NCBI GenBank assembly: GCA_039602395.1
Contig: JBCNJP010000007.1
Location: 125,910,952-125,974,951, forward strand
Origin: Deinandra increscens subsp. villosa
Taxonomy: Eukaryota; Streptophyta; Magnoliopsida; Asterales; Asteraceae
Length of the DNA stretch: 64,000 nt
Direction of reading: 5' to 3'
Part shown: positions 12,936 to 23,547 of the stretch, piece by piece
Layout of the letters: the number at the start of each line of letters is the position of its first letter
Position numbering within the stretch: the stretch's first letter is position 1
The notes under the pieces: model-generated
Seen by the model: the letters and a program-made list of their open reading frames with translations, nothing else
What the model was told of the DNA's origin: nothing
The model's database searches: none
Program-made: the position numbers and the translations under genes

Positions 12936-13576
12936 AACCCCCGGTTTAAATAAAACGGACATGCAAGTCATATAAGACGGACGCACGCAATAAAAAGTTG
13001 GTAAAAGTTACATAAAAAAATATATCTTTGTTTAAATGAGAAAAAAATATTACTTAAAAAATAAAACAAAATTTGACCTAATTTGATACTTTAATGGCAT
13101 ATCACGACTTTTAAAACCCGTAGAAACGACTATTACCGCGTGGGACCCACTTCTTAATTCTTTTAGAAAGAGGACCCACTTCTTAATGCCTCTATGTCGG
13201 TGGATCTAATCACGCGATTAAATTAGCAAAACAACATACATCATTGCTAAAGTACGCCGAGTGCATATCACCTTACCAGACACGAAACACCTCCCTTTCA
13301 CAATTCACTTCTGCTCTCACTCAGCAGTTGACAAACAAGCTCACAATCAAACGCAATCTGCACAAAAAAATCCAGATCTGAAGAACACACACAGTATCGA
13401 TGAATGTGTTTAATTCTATAAGGTAACTCCAAATTACTGATCCAGATTGTTGTTTATCTAATTATCTAGGTTAGGTTTACATCTATTCAGATCTGTAAAA
13501 GTTTCCAGCTGTTCGTCACTTGAATCGTGAAAAACTCTGTCTGTGGTATTTTTGTTTGTATAAATCGTGAGAAACG
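12936..13576 (+). promoter_or_regulatory. Upstream region and leader of the O-fucosyltransferase-like gene
   Basis: No gene is seen here. A possible 5' UTR intron donor (AAG followed by GTAACT) lies at about 13422. A tiny upstream frame starts with ATG at 13400 and ends TAA at 13426, running straight across that donor, so it would exist only in unspliced leader. Confidence 0.35.
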
Positions 13577-15289
13577 ATGCTTGGCCGGGGTGCACCGACG
13601 CGGTCCGGTAGTTTCCGGCCGGAGAATCTAGGTCAAAATGCGTTAGCTGTAATCGGAAACCTGTTTTTCACGTTTTTTGTAGTCGGAGTTTTAGTTTTCA
13701 CGATTATCGCCGCTACTTATGAACCTGAAGATCCTTTGTTTCATCCTTCGACTAAGATCACAAACTTCCTAACTTCCACTTCCAATGCCACGTTCGTATC
13801 CGATAGCACCGTTGTAAAAACCGGTGAGGACTTTATGGTCGCTAACGAAACTGCATTTGGTAGCTCTATAAATGCCTCTGATGTTACTGCTACTTTCACG
13901 CTCCCTGTGGCCGAGGGAGAGGTCGAGGAGAAAGAGGAACGCGATTGCAGCGGTGAGATTGATAAAGCGGTAGACTGTACTGATCCGGAGGTTTTTCATC
14001 TCATGATGGCAGCTGCTATTGACCAGTTCAAGGATATACATTTCTATAGGTTTGGGAAGCCCGTTCGTGGGATGAATGATAGTTCTTGTCACATGGCGTG
14101 GCGGTTCAGGCCGAAAGAAGGGAAGAGGGCGTCACTTTACAAGGACTATCGTAGCTTTGTGATCTCGAGGTCGATTAATTGTACCCTTAGTGTTTTAAGT
14201 ATTGGTGATTACCATTCGGGTGGGAATGCTAGGAAGAGAAAGAGGCATCAGAAGCCTGGATTTGAGAAGACGCCAATGGGTGAGGAGGATAAGAACAGTG
14301 GTATTCAAGTGGTTGGAGAAAGCGTAAACGATTCTCTCCCTGTTGTTGAATCGGAAAAGTCGTTTGATCAGGGTAAGTATTTGTTGTATAATGGTGGTGG
14401 GGAGAGATGCAAGAGCATGGATCACTATCTATGGAGTTTTATGTGTGCACTAGGTGAAGCTCAGTACTTGAATCGAACGCTTGTTATGGACTTGAGCATT
14501 TGCTTGTCGTCTGTTTATACTAGGTCGGGTCAAGATGAGGAAGGGAAAGATTTCAGATTTTACTTTGATTTTGAACACTTGAAAGAATCTGCATCTGTTT
14601 TGGATCAGGGTCAATTCTGGTCAGATTGGAACAAATGGCACCAGAAAGACGGGCTAAGTATTTCTCTAGTGGATGATTTCAGGGTCACCCCGATGAAGAT
14701 GGCTGGAGTGAAGGACACATTGATAATGAGAAAGTTTGGGAGTGTTGAGCCTGATAATTACTGGTATAGAGTGTGTGAAGGTGAAGCAGAATCGGTTATT
14801 CAAAGACCATGGCACATGATATGGAAGTCTAGAAGATTAATGGACATAGTTTCAGCAATTGCGGCAAAAATGAACTGGGATTTTGACTCGGTTCATGTTG
14901 TGAGAGGTGAGAAAGCAAGGAATCAAGAACAATGGCCAAATCTTGCGGCAGATACTTCACCAGAAGGACTTCTTTCCTCTTTACAAGATAAGGTTGATGA
15001 TGGAAGGAATTTGTATATTGCAACGGATGAATCTGACATATCGTTCTTTGATCCTTTGAAAGACAAATATTCCACTCATTTTCTTGACGAATACAGCAGT
15101 CTTTGGGACGAGAGTAGCGAGTGGTACAGTGAGATGACAAAGCTGAATAATGGTGCTGCTGTCGAGTTTGATGGATACATGAGGGCTTCTGTCGATACCG
15201 AGGTTTTCTTGAGGGGCAAAAGGCAAATCGAGACGTTCAATGAGCTCACTAGAGACTGCAAGGATGGCATCAACACCTGCAGTTCTTGA
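13577..15289 (+). CDS. Plant O-fucosyltransferase-family protein, type II membrane
   Basis: This is a single uninterrupted exon of 570 aa. A short basic tail is followed by one membrane segment at about residues 22-47 (NLFFTFFVVGVLVFTIIAAT), giving a type II Golgi topology. A lumenal stem with several N-glycosylation sites (NATF, NETA, NASD) leads to the catalytic region. There YLLYNGGGERCKSMDHYLWS, an N-terminal donor-site type motif, is followed by HVVRGEKARNQEQWPN (from residue 440) and LYIATDESDISFFDPLK near the C-terminus. These match plant GDP-fucose O-fucosyltransferase-like (GT106/DUF246-like) proteins. The acceptor substrate cannot be told from sequence. The length is normal for the family and no key break is visible. 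A role in Golgi glycan or protein fucosylation is inferred. Confidence 0.88.
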   Translation: MLGRGAPTRSGSFRPENLGQNALAVIGNLFFTFFVVGVLVFTIIAATYEPEDPLFHPSTKITNFLTSTSNATFVSDSTVVKTGEDFMVANETAFGSSINASDVTATFTLPVAEGEVEEKEERDCSGEIDKAVDCTDPEVFHLMMAAAIDQFKDIHFYRFGKPVRGMNDSSCHMAWRFRPKEGKRASLYKDYRSFVISRSINCTLSVLSIGDYHSGGNARKRKRHQKPGFEKTPMGEEDKNSGIQVVGESVNDSLPVVESEKSFDQGKYLLYNGGGERCKSMDHYLWSFMCALGEAQYLNRTLVMDLSICLSSVYTRSGQDEEGKDFRFYFDFEHLKESASVLDQGQFWSDWNKWHQKDGLSISLVDDFRVTPMKMAGVKDTLIMRKFGSVEPDNYWYRVCEGEAESVIQRPWHMIWKSRRLMDIVSAIAAKMNWDFDSVHVVRGEKARNQEQWPNLAADTSPEGLLSSLQDKVDDGRNLYIATDESDISFFDPLKDKYSTHFLDEYSSLWDESSEWYSEMTKLNNGAAVEFDGYMRASVDTEVFLRGKRQIETFNELTRDCKDGINTCSS

Positions 15290-16133
15290 GGTTTCTGAGC
15301 TCTCTCTTGTGTTTGTATGTGAAAGATTTGTTCTTTAAAACTTTTGACACTAAGTAGCACCTGTGGACCTTTAGAAGAATTTTTATTTATTTTACTTAAT
15401 GTTTTTGTTCGTTAATATTATGTTATCTTTTGTCTTTGTTTAAAGTCATTATCATACAAACCATTTTACAGTTGTTGTAAAAAAAAATTTGAATGACATG
15501 CTTGGGCTCATCTTGAATTCCAAAGGAAACCCGGTTATTTTCGGAAAAAAATCTGTCTCCAGTTGAGAAAGTATTTTTGCTCACACCGAGGTTTTGACTT
15601 GAACCCAAGACTTTAGGGTTTCAGGTTTCCTAAATACCATTGAGCTATGAGTTCGTCGGTATAAGTTGTGAATATGCTTGTAACATCTGGGAAAAGCTCT
15701 TCAGCTGGTGTAAGCTCTCACGAGATCTGATTTCTTTGGTTAATAACTTATTTGCGGTTCCCACATCCGATTTCTTCGGTTAATAACTTATTTACAGTTC
15801 TCACAACAGGTGGCCTTTGCTACATATGAAAGGCTAGAAACGGGAGACGTTTTAATAGTTCTCATTCTGATGCAATGGTGGCTCTAGGCAAAACCAAGGC
15901 TTTCTTTTCTGTGGTTAAAATGTAGAGGGAAAAGTGATGAACTTAGATGGAGTTCTTGGTGTAACTTTAATTTTATGTTGTAAAAAAAGCTAGCTTGTTT
16001 TTCTGTTATTGCTATTTCAGCTGTAAAAAAGGTTATATAAGGTGATATAGTATTCTTATGTTAAGTAAGCAAATAAAACTGATAGGGTGGGTGGTGTTTC
16101 ACATTATCAAAATAGCTTAATCGGCATTTTTTT
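15290..16133 (+). other. 3' flank of the O-fucosyltransferase-like gene
   Basis: Probable 3' UTR, then spacer. A minus-strand SINE-like block lies at 15485-15655. A short direct repeat (CGATTTCTTCGGTTAATAAC-like) occurs near 15727 and 15767. No other gene is seen. Confidence 0.45.
15485..15655 (-). mobile_element. Possible tRNA-derived SINE
   Basis: On the minus strand an A-box-like CATAGCTCAATGG near 15649 is followed by a B-box-like GGGTTCAAGTC near 15604, then a body ending in a run of T at about 15488-15480. The box order and spacing resemble tRNA-derived SINEs. I could not find a convincing target duplication. Confidence 0.4.
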
Positions 16134-16985
16134 AAATGGCGGTATCGTTATATACAAAAGTGAGGCCTAGCAAGAAGCTAGCCAACCACAAACAAAACAC
16201 CAGACAAGATTTAACACCAAGAATTACATCACAAAACAAACCCAGGCTTATTACAGAAGCAAGTTCCAGTTACTCCACTCCCTCCAACCAATCTGGATCT
16301 CCTTCGCGAGACTCTGAATCCACAGGAACAGATTCACTTTAATCTCTGCCACCAAGCAGTGCGTGGGGACTGTCTTCCGATTGAAAATGATATTGTTTTT
16401 GGGGCCGTCAAATCCTCCAAACAGCAGCAAGAACCACAACCTGCATACACCTGCATCTCTTGCTCTGTGGATCATGTAGGGAAAAAGCAAAGATCGGGAC
16501 ATGCTCCACTGTTTCAGTAAACTCCCCACATACGGGGCATAACTCCGAGTTGACAGCCATGTTTCTTCTCTGCAGCGTCATGCCAGTCGTGCCAGAGGGT
16601 GTTTTTTCCATAACCGCCACTTTTTTGGCCAGCTATTCCATCTAAACACATAGGTACGATCAATAACACCATTCGAATCCAACTTACTTCCAACATTTTT
16701 TTACCGTAAAGGACCCGTACTCCATTCCCAAAGCCAACGGTCCGGTACGGATGACGGAACAAAACGGTTAAGCATATCAATCTCCGAATTGGCCCATACG
16801 TAGCTGATCCAACGCCACTTCCATCTAGTAACGCCCTCATGGCCTCATAGCAGTCCTCGACTTTGACTTCCTTCTCCATCTCAAGGCGAAACAGGTTAGG
16901 GAAGACCTTGGAGAGAGGTTTTTGCACAATGTTGTGCCCTACACCCGTTGTGCAGCTCACAGAAGAGCCAAAGAGTCACTAATCA
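16134..16985 (-). mobile_element. LINE (L1-type) 3' fragment with zinc-binding reverse-transcriptase tail
   Basis: Minus-strand frames carry the zf-RVT domain that ends plant L1 ORF2 proteins: NSELCPVCGEFTETVEHV at about 16540, with the upstream TLWHDWHDAAEKKHGCQL and the downstream NNIIFNRKTVPTHCLVAEIK. The frame shifts at least twice, so it is inactive. The run of T on the plus strand near 16124-16131 fits the poly-A end of a minus-strand LINE. The 5' part, including the reverse transcriptase core, is missing (5' truncation). Confidence 0.72.
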
Positions 16986-16999
16986 CGCCCACATGCTTA

Positions 17000-17585
17000 G
17001 CGTTTCAGTTTGATAGGTTGTCCACATAGGCCGGACAACACCCCACTACGAAGAGCCTTTTAAAGTATGAACTTTAATATAGTAAAATTATGTAGCAACT
17101 TTTTTTTTTTTAAAATGAAAAAGTATGTTCTGTTTTTTCATCCTATTAACTTTCCATCCAATTCATTATAAAAACAAACAACTATAAATATATCTAATCT
17201 CACTCAGAAAGTAAGATATGACATAACTTATCTCTATCCACTAAATAGAAAAACGAAAACCTTTCTTTCCAAGCATCTTCAACTCAAATCTGTCTATCCA
17301 AATACAATTCAGCAGAAGCTACACCACAAACAACAAAAAAGATTAACTACATATCTGATTCAAACCCAAAAGAAGTTTCTCAGGTGCATACAACACCGGA
17401 AACCTTAACACAATTTATATGTACAAAGAGCCTAAATCCAAGCCAGCTACTCCAACCATACTTGCGCAGCAACACAACAAGTCGGGTCACGAATACCAAC
17501 TAAAAACATAAAAAAACTCCAGTCCGGAGTCTACACAAACCCCTGTGCACCACACTACTAATAAACTAAAACCACCACCAAAACT
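17000..17585 (-). other. 3' flank of the XERICO-like gene
   Basis: AT-rich sequence downstream of the minus-strand RING-H2 gene, probably including its 3' UTR. No other feature is seen. Confidence 0.4.
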
Positions 17586-17871
17586 TCACATTGGGCAAGT
17601 ATTTTCCTCAACTTCTTTCGGCATCATCAAGTGGTTTCTGCAAAGTGGGCACGTTACATTCCATAACTTCAACCATTTCTCAAGACACGATTTATGGAAA
17701 ACATGCCCACACGAAAGCTGGTTGATCTCTGCATCTCGTTTAAACTCAACCAAACAAACCGAGCATTCTTGTTTGGTTTCACAGCACAAAGAATCATATA
17801 GGATTGATGGTGTTCGGCTTCTAAATTCGCCCATATAAGTTTCTGATGGGGTTCCTCTACATTCAACCGAT
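17586..17871 (-). CDS. XERICO-like RING-H2 E3 ubiquitin ligase, C-terminal part (cut by gap)
   Basis: About 95 codons remain before the assembly gap. They hold a complete RING-H2 finger: CSVC, 14 residues, CGH, two residues, H, two residues, C, 11 residues, then CPLC (CSVCLVEFKRDAEINQLSCG and HVFHKSCLEKWLKLWNVTCP). The preceding FRSRTPSILYDSL, the WNVTCPLCRNHLM context and the short tail after the finger resemble Arabidopsis XERICO and relatives, small RING-H2 proteins linked to ABA level and drought response. The N-terminal part, usually with a membrane anchor in this family, should lie in the gap. The hAT element at 18382 lies on the upstream side. Another small RING-H2 protein is the alternative. 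Confidence 0.8.
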
Positions 17872-18371
17872 NNNNNNNNNNNNNNNNNNNNNNNNNNNNN
17901 NNNNNNNNNNNNNNNNNNNNNNNNNNNNNNNNNNNNNNNNNNNNNNNNNNNNNNNNNNNNNNNNNNNNNNNNNNNNNNNNNNNNNNNNNNNNNNNNNNNN
18001 NNNNNNNNNNNNNNNNNNNNNNNNNNNNNNNNNNNNNNNNNNNNNNNNNNNNNNNNNNNNNNNNNNNNNNNNNNNNNNNNNNNNNNNNNNNNNNNNNNNN
18101 NNNNNNNNNNNNNNNNNNNNNNNNNNNNNNNNNNNNNNNNNNNNNNNNNNNNNNNNNNNNNNNNNNNNNNNNNNNNNNNNNNNNNNNNNNNNNNNNNNNN
18201 NNNNNNNNNNNNNNNNNNNNNNNNNNNNNNNNNNNNNNNNNNNNNNNNNNNNNNNNNNNNNNNNNNNNNNNNNNNNNNNNNNNNNNNNNNNNNNNNNNNN
18301 NNNNNNNNNNNNNNNNNNNNNNNNNNNNNNNNNNNNNNNNNNNNNNNNNNNNNNNNNNNNNNNNNNNNNNN
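17872..18371. other. Assembly gap (500 N)
   Basis: Exactly 500 undetermined bases, so the true length is unknown. The gap removes the N-terminal coding part and probably the promoter-proximal DNA of the XERICO-like gene. Confidence 0.99.
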
Positions 18372-18381
18372 AATGTACTGC

Positions 18382-19293
18382 CAGGGCCGGTCCTGAGAAT
18401 TTGGATGCCTAGGGCGCGAGTCCAAAAATTTGCCCCTGTTAAAAACTTTAAATAATACGACACAAAGTTTTAAGGTTTGAAACCTAGTAGAGGTAGGCGG
18501 CTCATCCCCACGCCGATTTTATTAACTAAAAAAAAGTTTCGAAATTACAACATATAAATCATCTAAAATGATGTCTACGTGCATTTTTTGACAGGGGCAT
18601 GATAATATGATATCAATGAGTACTGACAAAAATATATTTAAATGTAGAATAAATAGAACAATATCACCTGATCGACAAACTGGAAGCAGAGATGAATCGA
18701 TGATCGACTCCGGAATCGCCTGAGCGGCTGAGCGGCTGAGCAGAGACCAGAGTCGCAGACAACAGATGGAGTCGACAGCGTCGTGCGTCGCAACGAGTTC
18801 AACATATGGTTCCCGAATCCCGCGTGATGATCGTCGATCTCACCCGCCTGGAAATTCTGATCGTCGGTCGTCACTCGTCTGAAATTCTGATCGTCGGTGG
18901 TCTACTCGTCAGTCCGCCTCCGCCTGGAAATTCTGATCTCACCCGCCTGAAAAATCTGATCGTCGCCCGGAAAAGTGGTCTACTCGTCAGCCGACAGGCG
19001 GCAACGTCGGCCGTCGTGCGTCGAACAACTGACTCGTCGCCACTCGCCCGGAAAAGTGGACAAGGAGAAACAATCGTCGCCCGGAAAAGTGGAGAAGGAG
19101 AAAGAATCGGAGAATGAATCGTCGGTTGTTCAATCTATACGTATTATCTCACATCTGTAATCTATTGGGCAAAAAACCTAATAAGTAATTGGGCTAAAAA
19201 ACTACTGTTGGGCTTACTAGAAAACTTGCTGCACCTTAACAGATTGATGCCCTGGGCTGTAGCCCAGCTGGCCCAGGCCCAGGGCCGGCCCTG
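18382..19293. mobile_element. Non-autonomous hAT element next to the gap
   Basis: The left end CAGGGCCGGTCCTGAG and the inverted right end (CAGGGCCGGCCCTGGG on the minus strand) are terminal inverted repeats. The flanks TGTACTGC (18374-18381) and TCTACTGC (19294-19301) match at 7 of 8 positions, as for hAT. The interior has GC-rich short direct repeats (GAAATTCTGATC and CGCCCGGAAAAGTGG appear several times between about 18848 and 19092) and no transposase. Confidence 0.78.
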
Positions 19294-19301
19294 TCTACTG
19301 C

Positions 19302-20268
19302 TCGAGTTACATGTTCCTCTCCGTACGTAATTCTTTATTTCGATGGTGTTTTAGCGGTTTTCATGTCAAATAATTCATTTTAACACCAACGCACTAAATA
19401 TATAGATTTGGTATACACTTGGTCACATAGAATGTTTGTATCGGACATATGTGAGTATTGTATCTTTCTTTTTCATAATATTGTTAGATATTTTCACTAA
19501 TAACTTATATTTAATAGCTTTTTCATAACTTTAAATTCAATTTGACATCTACACTGTTCTCGCTCAAACCGAGTAAAAATATTAACAATTATATTTATAT
19601 TATATTTACCTTGTAATTGATATTAGAATAACAGTGAGTTTAATATTCACACCATAAACACTTTTGTTCCTATACAAAATCTCATACGCAAAAGTCTACA
19701 CACGACTTCTAATTGTGTATCTCATGAGCAGATGGATGTTTTGTTATGATTTATGACCTAACTATGAGGTTAACATGCAAAAAAAATAATAAAAAAAGTA
19801 AATAAAAAAATTTGACTACTTTTATAAATTTCTATTTACACGTGATAATTTGAGTTATTTATTTTTTAATAATACATGGTTTAAGTGACCCGTGATAGGG
19901 GTATGACTTCTTCAGAAATTTCATATAATTAAAATGTAGGTCAGGATGAAACATCTTTTAAATAACTTTTTTTTGTGTTTGATTAGTTGTTAAATATTGA
20001 TTGGAAACTGGACCATTATCTTTATGCTAATGAGTGATGATTCATTACACAATACACATGTTCGTTATCTAGAAACACAAAATATATATCATATATTTAA
20101 AAAGTAGATTTCAGGTAAAACCTGATAACCATTTGTATGTTGTCACGTACCCAAGGAAAATTTTGGAGCAAGCAAAAACACGTTAATGCAATATGCTAAA
20201 CAACACACGCGTTGATACGACATTAAAAAATTGTGCTAATGCGCTGTTACAAACAAACAGAACTTTGA
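19302..20268. other. Spacer with no gene
   Basis: AT-rich spacer between two hAT elements. I see no coding frame, RNA gene or clear repeat. Confidence 0.5.
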
Positions 20269-21124
20269 CAGTGTCGGACTTAAAATTTTATTTCAAGGGT
20301 AACGTTTAGCGGAAAAATCGTTTCAGGGTTAACGAAATACATAAAAAAATTCTCATTAGGCGGTATCAAGTTTTTCCACTACACGGTGTAAGTTCAGGGG
20401 TAGTGGGCGCTACCCTTGCTCTTAGACCATCCGGTATACTAGTGTGGAAGGGCTTGCGTGGTCTATGTGGCAAGAACCACGTACGCGGAAACCATCCCGG
20501 AGTTGCGTTATCCTCCGGCGCATTGGTTCGGCGTTCAAAGTTTCACGCCCGAAATTTCATTAAATATCTCTCTCCTATCATTCAATATCCATTCACATAT
20601 TGACATGTGTTATATTTTTATATATATTTAATCTAAATATTTATTTAGACTAAAATCTGGTTTTTTTAAAATAACTTTTACATGCAAACTTTTTAGAAAA
20701 AATAAAATTTAAAGCCTTCTTTATTTTTATTTTCTGAACATAACGGTATAAGTTTGAACGAAAACGGACTCTTAATTTTTTAATATCTTTTTGTCTCATT
20801 TTTTGACACGTTTGAGGAGGTCGAGATTATGAAAAAAAAATAAAGAAACTTGAGTTTTATTTTTCAATATTTTGTATTTTGTTTTTTTTTTTTAGTTTCT
20901 ACTTTTTCTTATAGAATATGTAATTTCTATTTTTATTATTAATGTAGTTTTATTTTTATTTGTAATTTCAATATTAAAAAGACAAAAAAAAAAATTGGCG
21001 CCACACCACATCACATGGAGTATACCACCATGTATGTGGTAGATGTATGTGGACCAGTCAGCGCTGACGTGACCACCACACCACATGAGATATACCTCAT
21101 GCCCTTATGCTAGGTCCGCCCCTG
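20269..21124. mobile_element. Old hAT MITE carrying a nested Harbinger-type MITE
   Basis: The outer element begins CAGTGTCGGACTTAAAA and ends GGTCCGCCCCTG. Its internal parts (GTTCAGGGGTAGTGGGCGCTAC, given here only as similar to the block near 26710) match the fresh hAT MITE at 26469-26758. Flanking octamers AACTTTGA and AATGCTGA agree at only 5 of 8, so it is old. The element at 20425-21104 interrupts it. Confidence 0.6.
20425..21104. mobile_element. PIF/Harbinger-type MITE, copy B (nested)
   Basis: This 680-bp element is flanked by TTA on both sides (20422-20424 and 21105-21107). It starts GACCATCCGGTATACT and ends AGATATACCTCATGCCC. It shares several long blocks with copy A at 8044-8696 in the same order, so they are one family. 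No protein is encoded. Confidence 0.75.
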
Positions 21125-21189
21125 AATGCTGACACACCTTGTAATTCTCTCACCCGTCACCGCGTGTTTTGCTTTGAAATGTTGCATTA

Positions 21190-21506
21190 GGCCGTACGAT
21201 ATATTCATCATTTTCACGCCGTGAAGGCCTCCACGCAATTTCAACGGCGCCATACACCACCCCTCTCCTCCGTGAAGAGCTACGAGGATTTTGTGTGTGG
21301 TGTTTTCCACGCTCGTGAATAACTTGAGTGTGTTGCTTGCTCTAATCAAATAATGACAATTTTTTTGTTGCTGTTTAAACTAATAAAAAATAACCTAACA
21401 CAACCACACCACCATACCCCTCTTATTAAAACCACACAGGGAAGTCCAGTCACTATCTACGTGACAAAACTACACAGACAACACCACACAAGTACGCCTC
21501 ATGCCC
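21190..21506. mobile_element. Harbinger-type MITE, copy C (short)
   Basis: The left flank TTA (21187-21189) and right flank TTA (21507-21509) bracket a 317-bp block that ends AGTACGCCTCATGCCC, like copies A and B. The left end is poorly matched. Inside are TTCACGCCGTGAAGGCC and a CACCACAC-rich end, as in copy A. Confidence 0.5.
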
Positions 21507-21978
21507 TTAGGGAGGGGGGAGTGGTAGAATTTTTAGGATTTTGAAGAATGGGTTGTAGCCAATAGGAGAGTGCCACGCAGGAAAGAGAAAAAGAAAGAAT
21601 TTTGAAGAATTTTGAAGGATTTTGAGATGGAGTGGTTAAGATTATGAAGAATTGTAGGTTAATATATTTTAATTTTTTGAGTTAATTTTATATTGTAATT
21701 AATTTTAAAACACTATATTTATTTTATAAAAACACTACATTTATTAAAAAAAGACATTACATTAAAATAAAAAAAGACATTACATTAATTAAAATAAAAA
21801 GACAATACAATACAATAAAAAAAACTACTCCTCATAAAGCCCACCATCATCATTACCTTATTATTATTTTTTTAACTTTTTTTTAAAAAGTACTTTCATT
21901 AAAAATAAAATAAAAGACAACAAAATAAATTAAAACATCACAACTTAAAAAGAAAACACGAACACCTATGTATAACGA

Positions 21979-22236
21979 TTAAACGTGAAAATAGGATCTT
22001 CCGGGTTGTTGATGTATGGCCTCAAAAAAGCCCAAACGCCTGCGTTGCAAGGCCCACCATTTCGCCCTGATAAAGTTAAAGTTTACATCTTCCACACCAC
22101 GTCGCCGTTTGAAGTCATCAATCACGGCAGGCCAAAACTCGTTTGGCGGGCGTCCACCATTCCAATTGTGTGCGACCCTAACGAAAGATTGTGCCACCGC
22201 TACGTCGTCTTCGGTCTTCCAACTACCCATATTCAT
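21979..22236 (-). pseudogene. PIF/Harbinger ORF1 (Myb/SANT-like) fragment
   Basis: The 85-codon frame starts MNMGSWKTEDDVAVAQSFVR and contains HNWNGGRPPNEFWPAVIDDF and FNFIRAKWWALQRR. The W-spaced pattern and the FW motif match the Myb/SANT-like ORF1 protein of plant PIF/Harbinger transposons. Host proteins with such domains are often labelled glutathione S-transferase T3-like. The usual second half of the protein is missing. In Harbinger systems ORF1 helps the transposase bind DNA and enter the nucleus. Confidence 0.55.
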
Positions 22237-22330
22237 TGTGAATGTTTGTGAAAGTTTATAAAATAGATGGGGTATATATAGTCGGGGTGTTAACGAAAGA
22301 TTGTGCCACCGCTACGCCCCCCGGCGAATT

Positions 22331-22411
22331 CGACCTCCATAACGCCCCATAACGCCGGGGGATAATGGTCGGGGCGTTATATACGGGCGTTATGGGGCGT
22401 TATCGAGGTCG
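22331..22411. repeat. 26-bp inverted repeat (hairpin)
   Basis: The left arm at 22331-22356 (CGACCTCCATAACGCCCC onward) is the near-perfect inverse of 22386-22411 (ending TTATCGAGGTCG), with a loop of about 29 bp. It is the GC-rich subterminal part of the Harbinger-derived block. Confidence 0.85.
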
Positions 22412-23120
22412 AAAACGCCCCATTACGTTTAGCCTAAGTGATAATGTATGTATATATATATATATTGAAAAAAATAAAAGAATTTTTTTTTTATTCAAAG
22501 AGCCGTTCAACGGCTAGAAAATTATGGGGAACAACAATTGCCGATCGGCGACATGTAGATGGAATCTTCGATTTTTGCCGTTGCCGATCGACCGGCGGCG
22601 GTGTTTGCCGCCAAGGATTTCGGCGCCGCGACGTGGACGCCGCCCACTCCGTCCCGCCTTAGCATGCCTTTGTTTGCCCCCGATTTTCCTTGGCCACTTG
22701 AATCGTGATGAGTCGTGTTTGGTTTTAACATTTTCTCACCAGAAATTCATATTTTAACATAACTCAATTTTATAATCCTAATAAAGCAATAAAATAGTTT
22801 CCACATGCCTTCTTTTTAAGGTGTCAACATCAACATTTCCACATGTCAAAACCAAATTTAATTGTTAGTTTAGTAAATTACCAATTAAACTAATTACCAA
22901 TTTTATCTAAACTAAATTTTCATTTAAAAAAAATGACAAACATAATTTAGATTTGATAAATTACTTAATAATTTGAGTCTTTTTAAGGAAACAAATCAAG
23001 AATTTGTCATCTTTAATGTATTAAATTATCAATTAATATTTTATAATTAATTATTTCATTTATAATTTTAAAATTTCTTAATCGTTTTTTATATTTAGTT
23101 AATATTATGAACCTAAATTC

Positions 23121-23151
23121 AACCCGTGCAGTACACGGGTTACTAACCTAG
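23121..23151 (+). mobile_element. Helitron 3' terminus
   Basis: A hairpin (arms AACCCGTG and its near-complement CACGGGTT, 23121-23141) is followed 7 bp later by CTAG (23148-23151) and then T. This is the CTRR end and T-side insertion of Helitrons. The body lies to the left and its 5' end was not found. A TA-repeat near 22446 is a possible neighbourhood for it. Confidence 0.6.
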
Positions 23152-23272
23152 TATTATATATGTGAGTTTTTACATCTATTTTCATGGTTGTATCATTTAT
23201 AATAGTGTATGCACGCCTTGTGTATAACTACGAATTTATGGGTTTGATATATTAGATGTCCTGTCTCATGTA

Positions 23273-23547
23273 TCCCCTACCATTTGGTGGAGCGGATATA
23301 CCCTTGTCTTCCAATGTGGAGGCCAAGGGTTCAAACCCACCATACACAAAAAATGTATGATGAATGGAAAATAATAGAGATTGGTCAGAGGTTTTACGAC
23401 AGTGGGCCTTAAGGCGGTGTGTTTCCTCTGGGATGGATGTGAAACATAGAGGGTCTTGGTTACTCGCACGGCCTGTGGTCGCAGCGTGGCGTAGGTAGCA
23501 TCGTTTGCCATGATGAGACCCCCGAATGTTTACCGTTCAAAAAAAAA
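23273..23547 (+). mobile_element. tRNA-derived SINE (second copy)
   Basis: A-box TGGTGGAGCGG lies at about 23286 and B-box GGTTCAAACCC at 23328-23338. The element ends CGTTC plus nine or more A near 23534-23547. The sequence GATGTCCTGTCTCATGTA before it and GATGTCCTATCTTATATA after it form an 18-bp target duplication with three mismatches. It has the same 3' end type as the SINE at 9352. Confidence 0.72.

Larger units (their letters stand above)
21510..22434. mobile_element. Harbinger-derived region with a degraded ORF1
   Basis: The block runs from just after copy C to CATTACGTTTAGCC, followed by TAA. That end is close to the right end of the MITE at 25527-25833 (CATTACGGATAGCC). It holds a Myb-like ORF1 fragment on the minus strand, so it probably derives from a once larger PIF/Harbinger element. 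The left boundary is uncertain. Confidence 0.5.

Noticed and set aside
14829..15360. Minus-strand frames opposite the O-fucosyltransferase-like gene
   Set aside because: Antisense shadows of a long coding exon.
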